Assembly (NCBI GenBank): GCA_024403735.1
Contig: JAKSRG010000010.1
Span: 1 to 64,000, forward strand
Direction of reading: 5' to 3'
DNA: 64,000 nt
Source of the DNA: Clostridia bacterium
Lineage (GTDB): Bacteria; Bacillota; Clostridia; Saccharofermentanales; Saccharofermentanaceae
This document shows, piece by piece, positions 1 through 9,675 of this stretch. Both the position numbers and the translations under genes were made by a program. Under the pieces are notes generated by a model. It did not search any database, was not told the DNA's origin, and was given only the letters and a program-made list of their open reading frames with translations. Within the stretch, counting starts at the first letter, position 1. Every line of letters begins with the position of its first letter.

Positions 1-170
1 TGAATTTTCCATGTTTTCGGCTGATAAACCCTAAAATTCAGAGTAAACGTAGCACTAACTGCGCTGACTCGTACATTTATTCTGAATTTTCAATGTTTTA
101 GGCTGATAAACCCTAAAATTCAGAGTAAACGTAGCACCAACTGCACTGACTCGTACAGTTACTCTGAATA
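1..170. repeat. 82-bp tandem repeat with TCTGAATTTT/AAAATTCAGA inverted arms
   Basis: Two nearly identical 82-bp units and the start of a third. Inverted words sit at R(-1), F37, R81, F119 and R163, giving steps of 38, 44, 38 and 44 bp. The window starts inside the first word. Each unit can fold as a hairpin with 10-bp arms; the loop of the first unit carries a near match to GTTTTCGA (GTTTTCGG). The array lies upstream of the histidine operon promoter and no gene is seen in it. The same word builds the arrays near 32.3 and 51.3 kb, with different spacing. Confidence 0.85.
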
Positions 171-287
171 CCAATCTTTTAATCCTAATCAAGTGCTGCA
201 ACACCTGGTAATCAGCACTCTGTCGGTGCTCGGAGCTCGTTAATGTTGCTAAAAATCCCCCAGAATTTTTTCGAGAACTAATTAGTG

Positions 288-316
288 TTGACAGAAATGA
301 ACTCTCTATGTATAAT
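288..316 (+). promoter_or_regulatory. Sigma-A type promoter of the histidine operon
   Basis: Perfect TTGACA (288-293) and TATAAT (311-316) separated by 17 bp. Transcription would start near 323 and leave a leader of about 200 nt before hisZ. Confidence 0.85.
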
Positions 317-329
317 CTCACCTGTTGAT

Positions 330-371
330 ACTTTATCGCTTTAGCGTAGTAAAGTGATAAAGCGATAAAGT
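330..371 (+). promoter_or_regulatory. Perfect 14-bp inverted repeat in the his leader
   Basis: Arms at 330-343 (ACTTTATCGCTTTA) and 358-371 with a 14-base centre, starting a few bases after the expected transcription start. No U tract follows, so it does not look like an intrinsic terminator. It could be an operator for a repressor or a 5' stem-loop. TrpR-like YerC/HisR regulators are candidates from knowledge of Firmicutes his regulation, but no regulator gene is in the window. The rest of the leader (372-520) shows no T-box signature. Confidence 0.55.
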
Positions 372-520
372 GAAGACCGGTCAGAGGGCAAGCGATATAT
401 CGACCAAATAATCGGGCGAGTATAGCAGAATATTTGTAATCTGGCTGTGATGTATTAACGTAGACGATGTTATACACTATAGTCGACGTATTGTAATTAT
501 TATTATTTAGGAGAATAAGA

Positions 521-1723
521 ATGGGTAACAACAAGTTTTACACACCAGATGGCTTTAGCGATACATTGCCAGCAGTATGTGAATTTAAGAAAGAAACAGA
601 AGCTAAGCTTAGAAAGCTTTTTAGCCTCCATGGATATAGTGAAATTGAAACACCAAGTATTGAGTACCTTGATGTATATACAGACAACGATTTCGTAGAC
701 GCACAGAATTTGTACAAGCTCTGCGATCAGAAGGGAAGACTTATCTGCCTTAGATCTGACGGAACAGTTCCAGCTGCTAGAATGGCTGCAACAATCCTTA
801 AGGATCAGAAGCCACCAGTAAGACTTAGCTACATCGAAAACATGTTCCGCTTCAATCAGGTTGGCGGCGGTAAGCAGAGTGAGTTCACACAGGCTGGTGT
901 TGAGCTCATGGGTGTTAACGGTTCTGAGTCAGATAGCGAAGTAATCGCACTCGCTATCAAGTCAGCGCTCGAGATCGGTATCGAAGATCTTCAGATTTCA
1001 ATCGGTCAGGTTAAGTTGTTCTCAGGACTTATGAAGCAGCTCAATATTGATGATTGGACAGCTAATAGAATTAGAGATGCAATCAGTCAGAAGAATGTTG
1101 TATCAATTGAGAAGATTTCACAGGAGTGTGGACTTTCTGATTCTGATAAGGAGACAATCCTTATGATCTCAGAGGCACAGGGTACATATGATGTAATTGA
1201 TGCTTTCAGAAGCAGAATTACTAATGAAGAAGCAATCAAGGCTCTCGATAATGTACAGGAGATTTTGGATATCCTTGATGATTATGGATACCTCAAGTAT
1301 GTATCAGTTGACCTCGGTATGCTTTCAAATCTTGAGTATTACACAGGCATGATTTTCAAGGGCTTCACATATGAAGTAGGTTTCGCAATCATTGGCGGTG
1401 GACGTTACGACAAGACAACTGAAGTATTCGGTAAGAAGATGGAGTCAGTTGGTTTTGCTATCGGTGTATCGCTTGCAATTACAGCAATGATGCGTCAGGG
1501 CTTTAAGCCAGAAGCTTCAAAGGTTGAAGTAGTAATTGGATATGATAAGACAATTAAGGGTGCACGTAAGGGTGCAATCGCTCTCGCTGATCAGATGATG
1601 GCAGAGGGTTCAAGCGTAATCCTTGATTCAGCAGGAATGTCACAGGACGAGCTCGAAGCTTTCGCAGATGCTAATGATATTTGTGCCTGCATTTATATCA
1701 ACGAGACACAGGAGGATGCATAA
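521..1723 (+). CDS. hisZ: ATP phosphoribosyltransferase regulatory subunit HisZ
   Basis: A 400-residue class II histidyl-tRNA synthetase paralogue without tRNA-charging function. It forms a complex with short-form HisG and gives it activity and feedback control. The N-terminus (YTPDGFSDTLP) and internal stretches such as RLSYIENMFRFNQ and YYTGMIFKGF match the HisZ/HisS core. Its place directly before a 218-residue HisG supports HisZ rather than HisS. The start is set by an AGGAG site about 9 bases upstream. First gene of the his operon; the hisG start lies 4 bases after its stop. Confidence 0.93.
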   Translation: MGNNKFYTPDGFSDTLPAVCEFKKETEAKLRKLFSLHGYSEIETPSIEYLDVYTDNDFVDAQNLYKLCDQKGRLICLRSDGTVPAARMAATILKDQKPPVRLSYIENMFRFNQVGGGKQSEFTQAGVELMGVNGSESDSEVIALAIKSALEIGIEDLQISIGQVKLFSGLMKQLNIDDWTANRIRDAISQKNVVSIEKISQECGLSDSDKETILMISEAQGTYDVIDAFRSRITNEEAIKALDNVQEILDILDDYGYLKYVSVDLGMLSNLEYYTGMIFKGFTYEVGFAIIGGGRYDKTTEVFGKKMESVGFAIGVSLAITAMMRQGFKPEASKVEVVIGYDKTIKGARKGAIALADQMMAEGSSVILDSAGMSQDELEAFADANDICACIYINETQEDA

Positions 1724-1726
1724 GTT

Positions 1727-2383
1727 ATGTTGACAATAGCATTATCAAAAGGTCGCCTTGCTGAGCAGGCAATTGAACTTCTCGAGAAGGCAGGTTACGA
1801 CTGTACAGCAGCAAAAGAGAAATCAAGAAAGCTCATCCTTGAAGATGAGAAGCAGGGTTTGAGATTTATTCTCGCTAAGCCAGCAGACGTTCCAACATAT
1901 GTTGAGTACGGCGCAGCTGATATCGGTGTAGTAGGTAAGGATACACTCCTCGAAGAAGGTAGACAGCTATATGAAGTTATCGACCTCGGCTTCGGTAAGT
2001 GCAGAATGTGCGTATGTGGTCCTAAGGAACTTAAGGGTAAGCTCGATACTATTCCTAATAAGCGAGTTAGTACAAAGTACCCTAATATCACACGTGCATA
2101 CTTTGAGGATGACAAGAGAGAAAGCGTAGAGATTATTAAGCTTCATGGATCCATTGAGCTTGCTCCTCTTATTGGTCTCTCTGACGTTATCGTAGACATT
2201 GTTGAGACTGGTAGAACACTCATCGAGAATGGTCTCGATGTATTAGAGACTGTTGCTGATATTTCAGCAAGAGTTGTAGTTAATAGAGTATCCATGAAGA
2301 TGAAGGCTGCAGAGATTAAGCCAATGATCGAAGCCCTCAAGATTCAGGTGGATATTATGAACAAAGAGAAAGAGGCAAACTAA
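1727..2383 (+). CDS. hisG: ATP phosphoribosyltransferase, short form
   Basis: Catalyses the first committed step of histidine synthesis, joining ATP and PRPP. At 218 residues it is the short form that lacks the C-terminal regulatory domain and depends on HisZ, which is encoded just upstream. It begins [14 protein letters not shown], the usual HisG start, and has the PRPP-binding type segment [10 protein letters not shown] near residues 155-165. Its stop overlaps the start of hisD, so translation is probably coupled. Confidence 0.96.
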   Translation: MLTIALSKGRLAEQAIELLEKAGYDCTAAKEKSRKLILEDEKQGLRFILAKPADVPTYVEYGAADIGVVGKDTLLEEGRQLYEVIDLGFGKCRMCVCGPKELKGKLDTIPNKRVSTKYPNITRAYFEDDKRESVEIIKLHGSIELAPLIGLSDVIVDIVETGRTLIENGLDVLETVADISARVVVNRVSMKMKAAEIKPMIEALKIQVDIMNKEKEAN

Positions 2384-3681
2384 TGAAATGTAAGTTTTTA
2401 GAGGGCACAGAGGCTAATCTTAAGGAGACAGTTGAACTCCTTGGTATGAGAGGCAAGATGGATCTTGGCCCTGTTATTGATACAGTTAATGGTGTACTTG
2501 CTGACATCCGTGAGAATGGTGATGAAGCAGTACTCAAGTACACAGCAAAGTTCGATGGTTGTGAACTCACACCTGAGACAATGCGTGTAACAAAAGAAGA
2601 GATTGATGAGGCAATCGCGAAGGTTAATCCTGAGCTTTTGGAAGTTATCAAGAAGTCTGCAGCTAACATCCGTGCTTTTCACGAGATGCAGAAAGAGGAA
2701 GGCTTCATGATGGACGTTGCTAAGGGTTCAAAGATTGGCGTTAGAGTTCGTCCACTTAAGATTGCTGGTATCTATGTACCAGGTGGTACAGCACCACTTC
2801 CTTCTACAGTTCTTATGGACGTAATTCCTGCATCTGTAGCTGGTGTTGAGAGAATTGTTTTCTGTACTCCACCACAGAAGGATGGAAAGATTGCTCCAGT
2901 TATTTTGGCTGCTGCTTCAATTGCTGGTGCTAATGAGATTTACAAGGTAGGCGGTGCACAGGCAATCGCTGCTATGGCTTATGGTACTAACACTATTCCA
3001 AGAGTAGATAAGATCTGCGGTCCTGGAAATATTTACGTTAATACAGCTAAGCGCCTTGTTTTCGGACAGGTCGACATCGATATGTTCGCAGGCCCATCTG
3101 AGATTTTGATTATCGCTGACGATTCAGCTAACCCTGAGTTCGTTGCGGCAGATATGCTTTCACAGGCTGAACACGACAAGATTGCTTCAGCTATCGTACT
3201 TACAACTTCTAAGGAACTTGCTAGTAAGGTTCTTGAGGCTGTTGATAGAAGATCTGAGAAGAGCCTCAGAAAGAATATTCTTGAGCAGTCACTCCAGAAT
3301 TATTGTGCAATCATCGCATGCGATAGCCTTGATACTGCAATTGAGTTCAGCGAGGAGCTCGCACCTGAGCACTTGGAGCTTTGTGTTGCAGATGAGGATG
3401 CGACACTCGCGAAAATCAACAACGCTGGTGCGGTTTTCGTAGGTAACTACACACCAGAGCCACTTGGTGATTATTTTGCTGGTCCTAACCACACTCTTCC
3501 AACATCTGGTACAGCTAGATTCTTCTCACCACTTAACACAGGTGATTTCTATAAGAAGATGAGCGTGCTTCGTTACAACGAAGAGTCTTTGAGAGATTGC
3601 TATCAGGACGTTGCTAAGTTCGCTGATAGTGAGGGTCTTGAGTGCCACGCTTCTGCTGTTCGAGTAAGATTTGAGAATTAA
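2383..3681 (+). CDS. hisD: Histidinol dehydrogenase
   Basis: A 432-residue enzyme that carries out the last two oxidations from histidinol to histidine, using NAD and a zinc ion. Visible family motifs are GPGNIYVNTAKRLVFG, SEILIIAD, the zinc-site region SQAEHDK, PEHLEL and HTLPTSGTARFFSPL. Its ATG overlaps the hisG stop codon. Length is normal for the family. Confidence 0.97.
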   Translation: MKCKFLEGTEANLKETVELLGMRGKMDLGPVIDTVNGVLADIRENGDEAVLKYTAKFDGCELTPETMRVTKEEIDEAIAKVNPELLEVIKKSAANIRAFHEMQKEEGFMMDVAKGSKIGVRVRPLKIAGIYVPGGTAPLPSTVLMDVIPASVAGVERIVFCTPPQKDGKIAPVILAAASIAGANEIYKVGGAQAIAAMAYGTNTIPRVDKICGPGNIYVNTAKRLVFGQVDIDMFAGPSEILIIADDSANPEFVAADMLSQAEHDKIASAIVLTTSKELASKVLEAVDRRSEKSLRKNILEQSLQNYCAIIACDSLDTAIEFSEELAPEHLELCVADEDATLAKINNAGAVFVGNYTPEPLGDYFAGPNHTLPTSGTARFFSPLNTGDFYKKMSVLRYNEESLRDCYQDVAKFADSEGLECHASAVRVRFEN

Positions 3682-3701
3682 GTTAAGAAGGTTAATTAAA
3701 A

Positions 3702-4787
3702 ATGAGTAAGTTTTGGAATAAGAAGACACAGGAACTTCTTCCTTATGTGGCTGGTGAGCAGCCTAAGGATGGAGTTAAGGTGATTAAACTTAATACTAAT
3801 GAGAATCCTTACGCACCATCACCAAAGTGCGAGGAAATTCTGAAGAATTTCGATATCTCAGAACTTCGTTTGTATCCTAATACAGATTCGCAGATTGTTC
3901 GTGATGCTGTTGGTCGTAAGTATAGTGATTACATTTCTGCAAAGAATGTATTCGTTGGTAATGGCTCTGATGAAGTACTCGCACTTTGCTGGCAGGCATT
4001 TTTCGAGGAGTTCACAAAGACTGATTTGAAGGTTTTGACACCTAACATCTCATATAGCTTCTACCCAGTATATTCACAGCTTTACGATGTAGCGCTCGAG
4101 AGAGTTCAGCTCAATAGTGACTTTACAATCAACATTGACGACTATTGTGGTCGCCCTAATGCTGGTATTGCAATTGCTAATCCTAATGCGCCAACATCAA
4201 TTGCGATTAGTCTTGATGATATCGAGAAGATTTTGAAGGCTAACCCAGATAAGGTAGTAATCATTGATGAGGCTTATGCAGCATTCAAGGATCCATTCGA
4301 GACAGCTATTACACTCGTACCTAAGTACGATAATTTGGTTGTTGTACAGACAATGTCTAAGTCATATGGTCTTGCTGGTCTTCGTGTTGGTTATGCTGTT
4401 GCTAATGAGGAACTCATCGATGGTCTCATGAGAGTAAGAGATTCATTCAATTCATATCCAGTAGATAGAATTGCTCAGAAGCTTGCTGCTGCAGCTATTG
4501 ATGACGATGAGAACTATGAGAAAAACAGAGTAGCGCTCATCAAGACACGCGAGTGGTCAACAAAGAAGCTTCGTGAGATTGGTTTCACTGTATTGGAGTC
4601 TTCAGCAAACTTTATCTTTGCTAAGCCTAATTTCATTGAGGCATCTAAGCTTTATGAAATATTGAAGGCAAAGGGTATCCTCGTAAGATACTTCAGCAAG
4701 AAAGATATTAATGAGTACCTAAGAATTACAATTGGTACTGATGAAGAGATGGAAGCACTTATTAAGGCTATTGAGGAGGAGAAATAA
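3702..4787 (+). CDS. hisC: Histidinol-phosphate aminotransferase
   Basis: PLP-dependent class II aminotransferase (361 residues) that converts imidazole acetol phosphate and glutamate to histidinol phosphate. The [11 protein letters not shown] substrate-binding start and the Schiff-base lysine motif [15 protein letters not shown] are present. It follows hisD by 20 bp and its stop overlaps the hisB start. Confidence 0.95.
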   Translation: MSKFWNKKTQELLPYVAGEQPKDGVKVIKLNTNENPYAPSPKCEEILKNFDISELRLYPNTDSQIVRDAVGRKYSDYISAKNVFVGNGSDEVLALCWQAFFEEFTKTDLKVLTPNISYSFYPVYSQLYDVALERVQLNSDFTINIDDYCGRPNAGIAIANPNAPTSIAISLDDIEKILKANPDKVVIIDEAYAAFKDPFETAITLVPKYDNLVVVQTMSKSYGLAGLRVGYAVANEELIDGLMRVRDSFNSYPVDRIAQKLAAAAIDDDENYEKNRVALIKTREWSTKKLREIGFTVLESSANFIFAKPNFIEASKLYEILKAKGILVRYFSKKDINEYLRITIGTDEEMEALIKAIEEEK

Positions 4788-5377
4788 TGGCACGTTCTGC
4801 AGCTATTAAAAGAGCTACAAAAGAGACAGATATTACTCTCGAGATTAATCTCGATGGTTCAGGCAAGGGCGACATCAATACTGGTGTTGGTTTCTTCGAC
4901 CACATGCTTAACAGCTTTGCACGCCACGGCGGCTTTGACCTCAAGGTAGAGTGCAAGGGCGATACTTATGTTGATGCACATCACACTGTAGAAGATATTG
5001 GTATTGTTTTAGGACAGGCAATCAAGGAAGCACTTGGTGACCTCAAGGGCATTACTAGATATGGCTTCGCTTCAATCCCAATGGATGAGGCACTTGGTCA
5101 GTGTTCAATTGATGTATCAGGACGTGCGTTCTTGGTATTCAAGTGTGAATTCGCTTTTGGCATGTGTGGTGAGATGGATACACAGCTCGCTGAGGAATTC
5201 TTCCGTGCAGTGGCATTCAACAGTGATATTACACTTCACCTCGATTGCCCATATGGTAACAACGACCATCATAAGATGGAGGCTCTTTTCAAGGCCTTCG
5301 CTAGAGCACTTCGTGAGGCTGTTAGCATCGATCCTAGATTTAGCGATGTTATCCCATCAACAAAGGGTGTTCTTTAA
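4787..5377 (+). CDS. hisB: Imidazoleglycerol-phosphate dehydratase
   Basis: Monofunctional IGP dehydratase of 196 residues. Metal-binding histidine motifs [23 protein letters not shown] and [17 protein letters not shown] are intact. There is no fused histidinol phosphatase domain and no separate phosphatase gene in the window, so that step must be encoded elsewhere. Start overlaps the hisC stop. Confidence 0.97.
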   Translation: MARSAAIKRATKETDITLEINLDGSGKGDINTGVGFFDHMLNSFARHGGFDLKVECKGDTYVDAHHTVEDIGIVLGQAIKEALGDLKGITRYGFASIPMDEALGQCSIDVSGRAFLVFKCEFAFGMCGEMDTQLAEEFFRAVAFNSDITLHLDCPYGNNDHHKMEALFKAFARALREAVSIDPRFSDVIPSTKGVL

Positions 5378-5525
5378 TCTGCTTCACAATTACCGCGATA
5401 TAGGACTTTATTGTAAACAAATGTTTAACATAATTTATATTGCGAATGCTTCATTCTCCGCGCGTTGTATAATATAAGATGAGGCAATAGGGTAAGCGGA
5501 TTCATAAAGAGAGGGTTTGATTTTT

Positions 5526-7367
5526 ATGATTAGAAAAAAGTTTATAGCAGCAATCGCTTCAATGATTATTGTGTCTATGAGTTCATCGACACTTGTTTTC
5601 GCTGACGTTGCAGGTGAGACAAAGAAGGAATACTTCACTCCTGACGTTTTGTTCGAATTGGAAGCTGAGCTCGAGGCTGAAGAGGCTGCGGCTACTGACG
5701 AGACTATTGATGAGATTACTGAAGAGGTTGTCGAGGAAGCTGAAGTTACAGAGACTGAAGTTATTCCTGCAGATGCTCCTGAAGTAGCTCTTGAACCAGA
5801 AGTTGAAGAGACTGAAGATATTGAGGAGCCAGAAGTTACAGAGGTTGACGAAGTTTCTGAGTCTGTAGTAACTGAGGAGCCTATAACTACTGAAGAAGTA
5901 GCTGAAGTTCCTGCTGAGCCAACTGAGGAAGTTATTGAAGTAGCTGAGGCTACTAACCTTGACGATGCTCAGTTCGAGGTAATGGCAGGTAATGTTCCTG
6001 GTGTTGCTGGATTTATCTCAAGAATTTATACAATTGCATTGAGCCGTAGTTATGACCAGGAAGGTCTCAATTACTGGTGCGGTGAGCTCGAAGGATATAA
6101 GTCAGATGGACTTACAATCTTCAAGCGTATCACTGACTGTCCTGAATTCAAGAATAAGGATTTGAGCGACAAGGAATACTTAACAGTCCTCTATGCAACA
6201 TTCTTCGACAGACAGCCAGATGGTGAAGGATTTAATTTCTGGCTCGACAAGCTCGAAAACGATGACAAGTACACTAGAGATTTCGTCCTCAGATGCTTTG
6301 TAGATTCACAGGAGTGGGCAAACATCTGCGCTAAGTACGGCATTCTATCAGGTGGTACTCAGAAAGCTAACATTTCTAATCCTGAAGTTTCAGACGGATG
6401 TGTTGCTTTTGTAACAAGACTATATTCAACATGTTTTGGTAGAAATCCAGATCCTACTGGTCTCAATCACTGGTGTAGAGAGATTTCAAATCTCAATATC
6501 ACAGGTAAAGAGGCTGCTAAGGAGTTCATTACTAGCCCTGAGTTCCAGCAGTTGGCTGCTAGATCTACAGATGAGGAATTAGTTGAGATTTTCTATCATG
6601 TATTCTTCGGTAGAGAGCCTGATTTTGATGGTTTCTATTACTGGATGGATCAGATTAGATTTGGTAGCAAGGTAGAGATCCTCTTCAATGGTTTCTCAGA
6701 TTCAAAGGAATTCAAGGAGATTTGTGACAACAACGGTATTTACGCTGGTCCATCTATCCCACTTCCTGTAGCTGAGGCAATGGTTCTCGACGATGACTTC
6801 AAGGAGTTCCTCCTCTATAACTGCGGTTATGGTCAGGACGGAGACTGGGGTATGTCAATCCTTGAGGAAGGCGCTAAGGATCTTCATCCAAAGCTCACAT
6901 ATAAGTATGCAGACGTTCAGGGTGCTACTCGTGTTGATTACGAATATGCAATCCCTCAGAAGGACATCGCTGCTATCCAGAACTTCGAAGCAGCTCACTT
7001 CAATGCTTCATGGACACCAGCAATGAAGGTTGCATATACATTCTATTGGGTTCACATGAACATGGCTTATTCATACGGCAACATCGCTCCTACATACTGC
7101 GTTGCAGCATTCGAGCGTCGTGCTGGTCAGTGTGCTCAGTACAATGGTTCACTTGTTGAGTATCTCTGCTATTTGGGATATGACGCATGCCTCATCAGAG
7201 GTTACCGTACAAGTGGTCAGCACTACTGGGGTGAACTTTATGTTAACGGCAAGACTTATGTAATCGAGGTTGGTTGCCATCAGAAGGATGGTTATTGGAA
7301 CTATTTCTTTGAGCCATATGAGTACACACGTAAGTACATCATTTGTGGTGAGAGGGTTGGTTCATAA
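5526..7367 (+). CDS. Secreted protein with DUF4214 repeats and a transglutaminase-like domain
   Basis: 613 residues. The chosen ATG (5526) follows a GAGAGGG site and opens a signal peptide (IRKKFIAAIASMI, cleavage near VFA-DV). Next comes a Glu/Thr/Val-rich acidic spacer (about residues 40-150), then four DUF4214-type units around residues 165-390 (for example ALSRSYDQEGLNYWCGEL and FFGREPDFDGFYYWM). The C-terminal part has a transglutaminase/protease-like core: RAGQCAQYNG (Cys) and SGQHYWGELYVNGK (His), with VIEVG at the usual Asp position. Probably a cell-surface protein. It sits oddly between hisB and purC with about 150 bp upstream, so it may have its own promoter. Substrate unknown. Confidence 0.8.
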   Translation: MIRKKFIAAIASMIIVSMSSSTLVFADVAGETKKEYFTPDVLFELEAELEAEEAAATDETIDEITEEVVEEAEVTETEVIPADAPEVALEPEVEETEDIEEPEVTEVDEVSESVVTEEPITTEEVAEVPAEPTEEVIEVAEATNLDDAQFEVMAGNVPGVAGFISRIYTIALSRSYDQEGLNYWCGELEGYKSDGLTIFKRITDCPEFKNKDLSDKEYLTVLYATFFDRQPDGEGFNFWLDKLENDDKYTRDFVLRCFVDSQEWANICAKYGILSGGTQKANISNPEVSDGCVAFVTRLYSTCFGRNPDPTGLNHWCREISNLNITGKEAAKEFITSPEFQQLAARSTDEELVEIFYHVFFGREPDFDGFYYWMDQIRFGSKVEILFNGFSDSKEFKEICDNNGIYAGPSIPLPVAEAMVLDDDFKEFLLYNCGYGQDGDWGMSILEEGAKDLHPKLTYKYADVQGATRVDYEYAIPQKDIAAIQNFEAAHFNASWTPAMKVAYTFYWVHMNMAYSYGNIAPTYCVAAFERRAGQCAQYNGSLVEYLCYLGYDACLIRGYRTSGQHYWGELYVNGKTYVIEVGCHQKDGYWNYFFEPYEYTRKYIICGERVGS

Positions 7368-7388
7368 TGCCTGAAGGTGTATAATTTT

Positions 7389-7411
7389 GTTTTCGAGCAG
7401 GTCTCGAAAAC
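7389..7411. repeat. Inverted pair of the GTTTTCGA motif
   Basis: GTTTTCGAG at 7389-7397 and its exact complement at 7403-7411, five bases apart, in the gap between the DUF4214 gene and purC. No T run follows. It is one of several inverted pairs of an octamer that is strongly over-represented in the window. Confidence 0.8.
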
Positions 7412-7450
7412 ATGAAGTAAAGATTATTATTTAAGCGGAGGATTTATAAA

Positions 7451-8338
7451 ATGCTTATTAAAGATACAGATTTTATCAAGGATATCCCTGTATTTATCAA
7501 GGGTAAGGTTAGAAACGTTTACGATTTGGGTGACAGCCTTTTGATGGTTGTTACAGATAGAATTTCAGCTTTCGACGTTGTTTTCGATGAGCTCATTCCT
7601 GATAAGGGTAAGGTTCTTTCATCTATCTCAGCTTTCTGGTTCGATTTTACAAAGGACGTAATCCCTAACCACGTTATCTCAACAGATCCTAAGGATTATC
7701 CAATGGGTCTTGATAAGTACGCTGATGAACTCCGCGGACGTTCAATGCTCGTAAAGAAGGTTCAGATGCTCCCAGCAGAGTGCATCGTTCGTGGTTACCT
7801 CGAGGGTTCAGCACTTAAGGAGTACAAGGCTAACGGTACAGTTGGCGGTATCAAGATGCCAGAGGGAATGGTACAGGGCGATAAGCTCCCTGAGCCACTT
7901 TTCACACCTTCAACAAAGGCTGAAGAAGGTCACGATATCAACATCACATACGAGCAGCTCGTTGAGCTCCTTGGCGAAGAAGATGCTAAGGCACTTAAGG
8001 ATGCTACACTCGCCCTCTATAAGAAGGTATCTGAGTATGCCCTCACAAAGGGTCTTATCCTCGCTGATACTAAGTTCGAGTTCGGTAAGATTGATGGTAA
8101 GCTCGTTGTTGCTGACGAGATGTTCACACCAGACTCATCACGTTTCTGGGATGCAGCTGACTATGAGCCAGGCCGTGCACAGAAGAGCTTCGATAAGCAG
8201 TATCTCCGTGAGTGGCTTGAGACACTCGATTGGGGTAAGACATACCCAGCTCCAACACTCCCTGATGAGGTAATCGCTAAGACAGCTGAGAAGTACCGTG
8301 AGTGTTACTCAAAGCTCACAGGCAAGGAGCTCGAATAA
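7451..8338 (+). CDS. purC: Phosphoribosylaminoimidazole-succinocarboxamide (SAICAR) synthase
   Basis: 295-residue ATP-dependent ligase that joins CAIR and aspartate in purine synthesis. The diagnostic start KGKVRNVYDLGD and the following VTDRISAFDVVF are present, with ECIVRGYLEGSALKEY further on. It is followed by hisH after only 3 bp, so it is co-transcribed with histidine genes. The pathways meet at AICAR, which the HisF/HisH reaction releases, so the placement may help balance flux. That link is inference. Confidence 0.95.
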   Translation: MLIKDTDFIKDIPVFIKGKVRNVYDLGDSLLMVVTDRISAFDVVFDELIPDKGKVLSSISAFWFDFTKDVIPNHVISTDPKDYPMGLDKYADELRGRSMLVKKVQMLPAECIVRGYLEGSALKEYKANGTVGGIKMPEGMVQGDKLPEPLFTPSTKAEEGHDINITYEQLVELLGEEDAKALKDATLALYKKVSEYALTKGLILADTKFEFGKIDGKLVVADEMFTPDSSRFWDAADYEPGRAQKSFDKQYLREWLETLDWGKTYPAPTLPDEVIAKTAEKYRECYSKLTGKELE

Positions 8339-8341
8339 TTA

Positions 8342-8968
8342 ATGATTGCAATTATCGACTATGGTGCAGGAAATCTTGCATCAGTTAAGAAAGCTTTCGA
8401 CTACATTGGCGTTGATTCAGTTATTACTGACGACGCTAATGTTGTTCTTAACGCAGATGGCGTAGTTCTTCCAGGAGTTGGCGCTATCTCATACGCTATG
8501 GATTGCCTTAAGTCAAAAGGCATGGACGAAGTCGTAAAGACTGTTATCGCTAATGGTAAGCCAATGCTCGGTATTTGCCTTGGTATGCAGATGCTATTCG
8601 AAGAGTCAGAGGAATCTTTTGATGCTAATGAGAACGTTAAGGGCCTCGGAATTATCCCTGGCGTAGTACGTAAGTTCCCTGCAGATATTCTAGGTGCGGA
8701 AAACAAAATTCCTCAGATTGGCTGGAATCGTCTTGAGTCAGTTAACTCAAAGATTTTGACTGAAGGTGACTTCGTTTATTTCGTTCACTCATATTATTGT
8801 GATCCAACAAACAGTGATGATATCTCAGCAATGACTGAGTACGGCATCAAGTACTGCTGTGCAATTGAGCGCGGAAATTTATTCGCTACTCAGTTCCACC
8901 CAGAAAAGAGCGGTGAAGCAGGACTTAATATTCTTAAGAAATTTGTAAGGAGAGTAGAGGCATGTTAA
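8342..8968 (+). CDS. hisH: Imidazole glycerol phosphate synthase, glutaminase subunit
   Basis: Class I glutamine amidotransferase (208 residues) that supplies ammonia to HisF. The nucleophile motif is GICLGMQMLF; the His/Glu pair is in QFHPEKSGEAG. It starts IIDYGAGNLASVKKA as usual. It overlaps the hisA start by 7 bp. Confidence 0.97.
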   Translation: MIAIIDYGAGNLASVKKAFDYIGVDSVITDDANVVLNADGVVLPGVGAISYAMDCLKSKGMDEVVKTVIANGKPMLGICLGMQMLFEESEESFDANENVKGLGIIPGVVRKFPADILGAENKIPQIGWNRLESVNSKILTEGDFVYFVHSYYCDPTNSDDISAMTEYGIKYCCAIERGNLFATQFHPEKSGEAGLNILKKFVRRVEAC

Positions 8969-9675
8969 TTCTACCTGCTATTGATTTACTTGGCGGCAAG
9001 GCAGTTCGTCTTAAGAAGGGCGACTATAACGCAGTAACAGTATATTCTGATAACCCAATTGAGTTCGCTTATGAATTCAAGGAGGCTGGTTCAACATGGA
9101 TCCACGTGGTTGATCTCGATGCTGCTAAGTCAGGTATCCCAACAAATTTTGAAGTTATTCGTAAAATCACTTCTGAGGTTGGTCTCAAAGTTGAGACTGG
9201 CGGCGGTATCCGTAATATGGATACACTTAAGCGCTGGATTGAGGACTTTGGCGTATCACGTTGTGTACTTGGTACATCAGCTATCAAGGATCGCAAGTTC
9301 ACAGAAGAGGCATTGAAGGTTTACGGCGAGAAGATCGCTATTGGTATTGATGCTAAGGGCGGCGAAGTAGCTGTTGATGGATGGACAAAGGGTAGTGGAG
9401 TTAAGGCTCTAGACTTTGCACTTCAGATGAAGGAGATTGGCGCTAAGACAATTATCTTCACAGATATCGCTCGTGACGGTATGCTCACAGGTCCTGCATT
9501 TGACAGCACTAAGGAACTCGTAGATAACACAGACCTCGATGTTATTGCTTCTGGTGGAATTGGATGCGACGAAGATGTATTCCACATCAAGGAGAGCGGA
9601 TGCGCAGGCGTTATTATCGGTAAGGCTTTCTATGAAGGAAAGGTAGATTTGAAAAAATGCTTACAAAACGTATAA
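8962..9675 (+). CDS. hisA: ProFAR isomerase HisA
   Basis: A (beta/alpha)8-barrel isomerase of 237 residues. Phosphate-binding and catalytic segments [27 protein letters not shown] and VIASGGIG are seen. It overlaps both its upstream neighbour (7 bp) and the hisF-hisI fusion (19 bp). Confidence 0.96.
   Translation: MLILPAIDLLGGKAVRLKKGDYNAVTVYSDNPIEFAYEFKEAGSTWIHVVDLDAAKSGIPTNFEVIRKITSEVGLKVETGGGIRNMDTLKRWIEDFGVSRCVLGTSAIKDRKFTEEALKVYGEKIAIGIDAKGGEVAVDGWTKGSGVKALDFALQMKEIGAKTIIFTDIARDGMLTGPAFDSTKELVDNTDLDVIASGGIGCDEDVFHIKESGCAGVIIGKAFYEGKVDLKKCLQNV

Noticed and set aside
192..230. AGTGCT/AGCACT words with 21/12/33 spacing
   Set aside because: Similar to the other arrays but only three words, too few to separate from chance.
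300..520. T-box or histidine attenuator upstream of hisZ
   Set aside because: No T-box core sequence, no run of His codons and no terminator before hisZ.
55..534. 159-codon minus-strand open frame upstream of hisZ
   Set aside because: It runs through the repeat array and the his promoter/leader on the opposite strand and has no ribosome binding site or protein-like composition.
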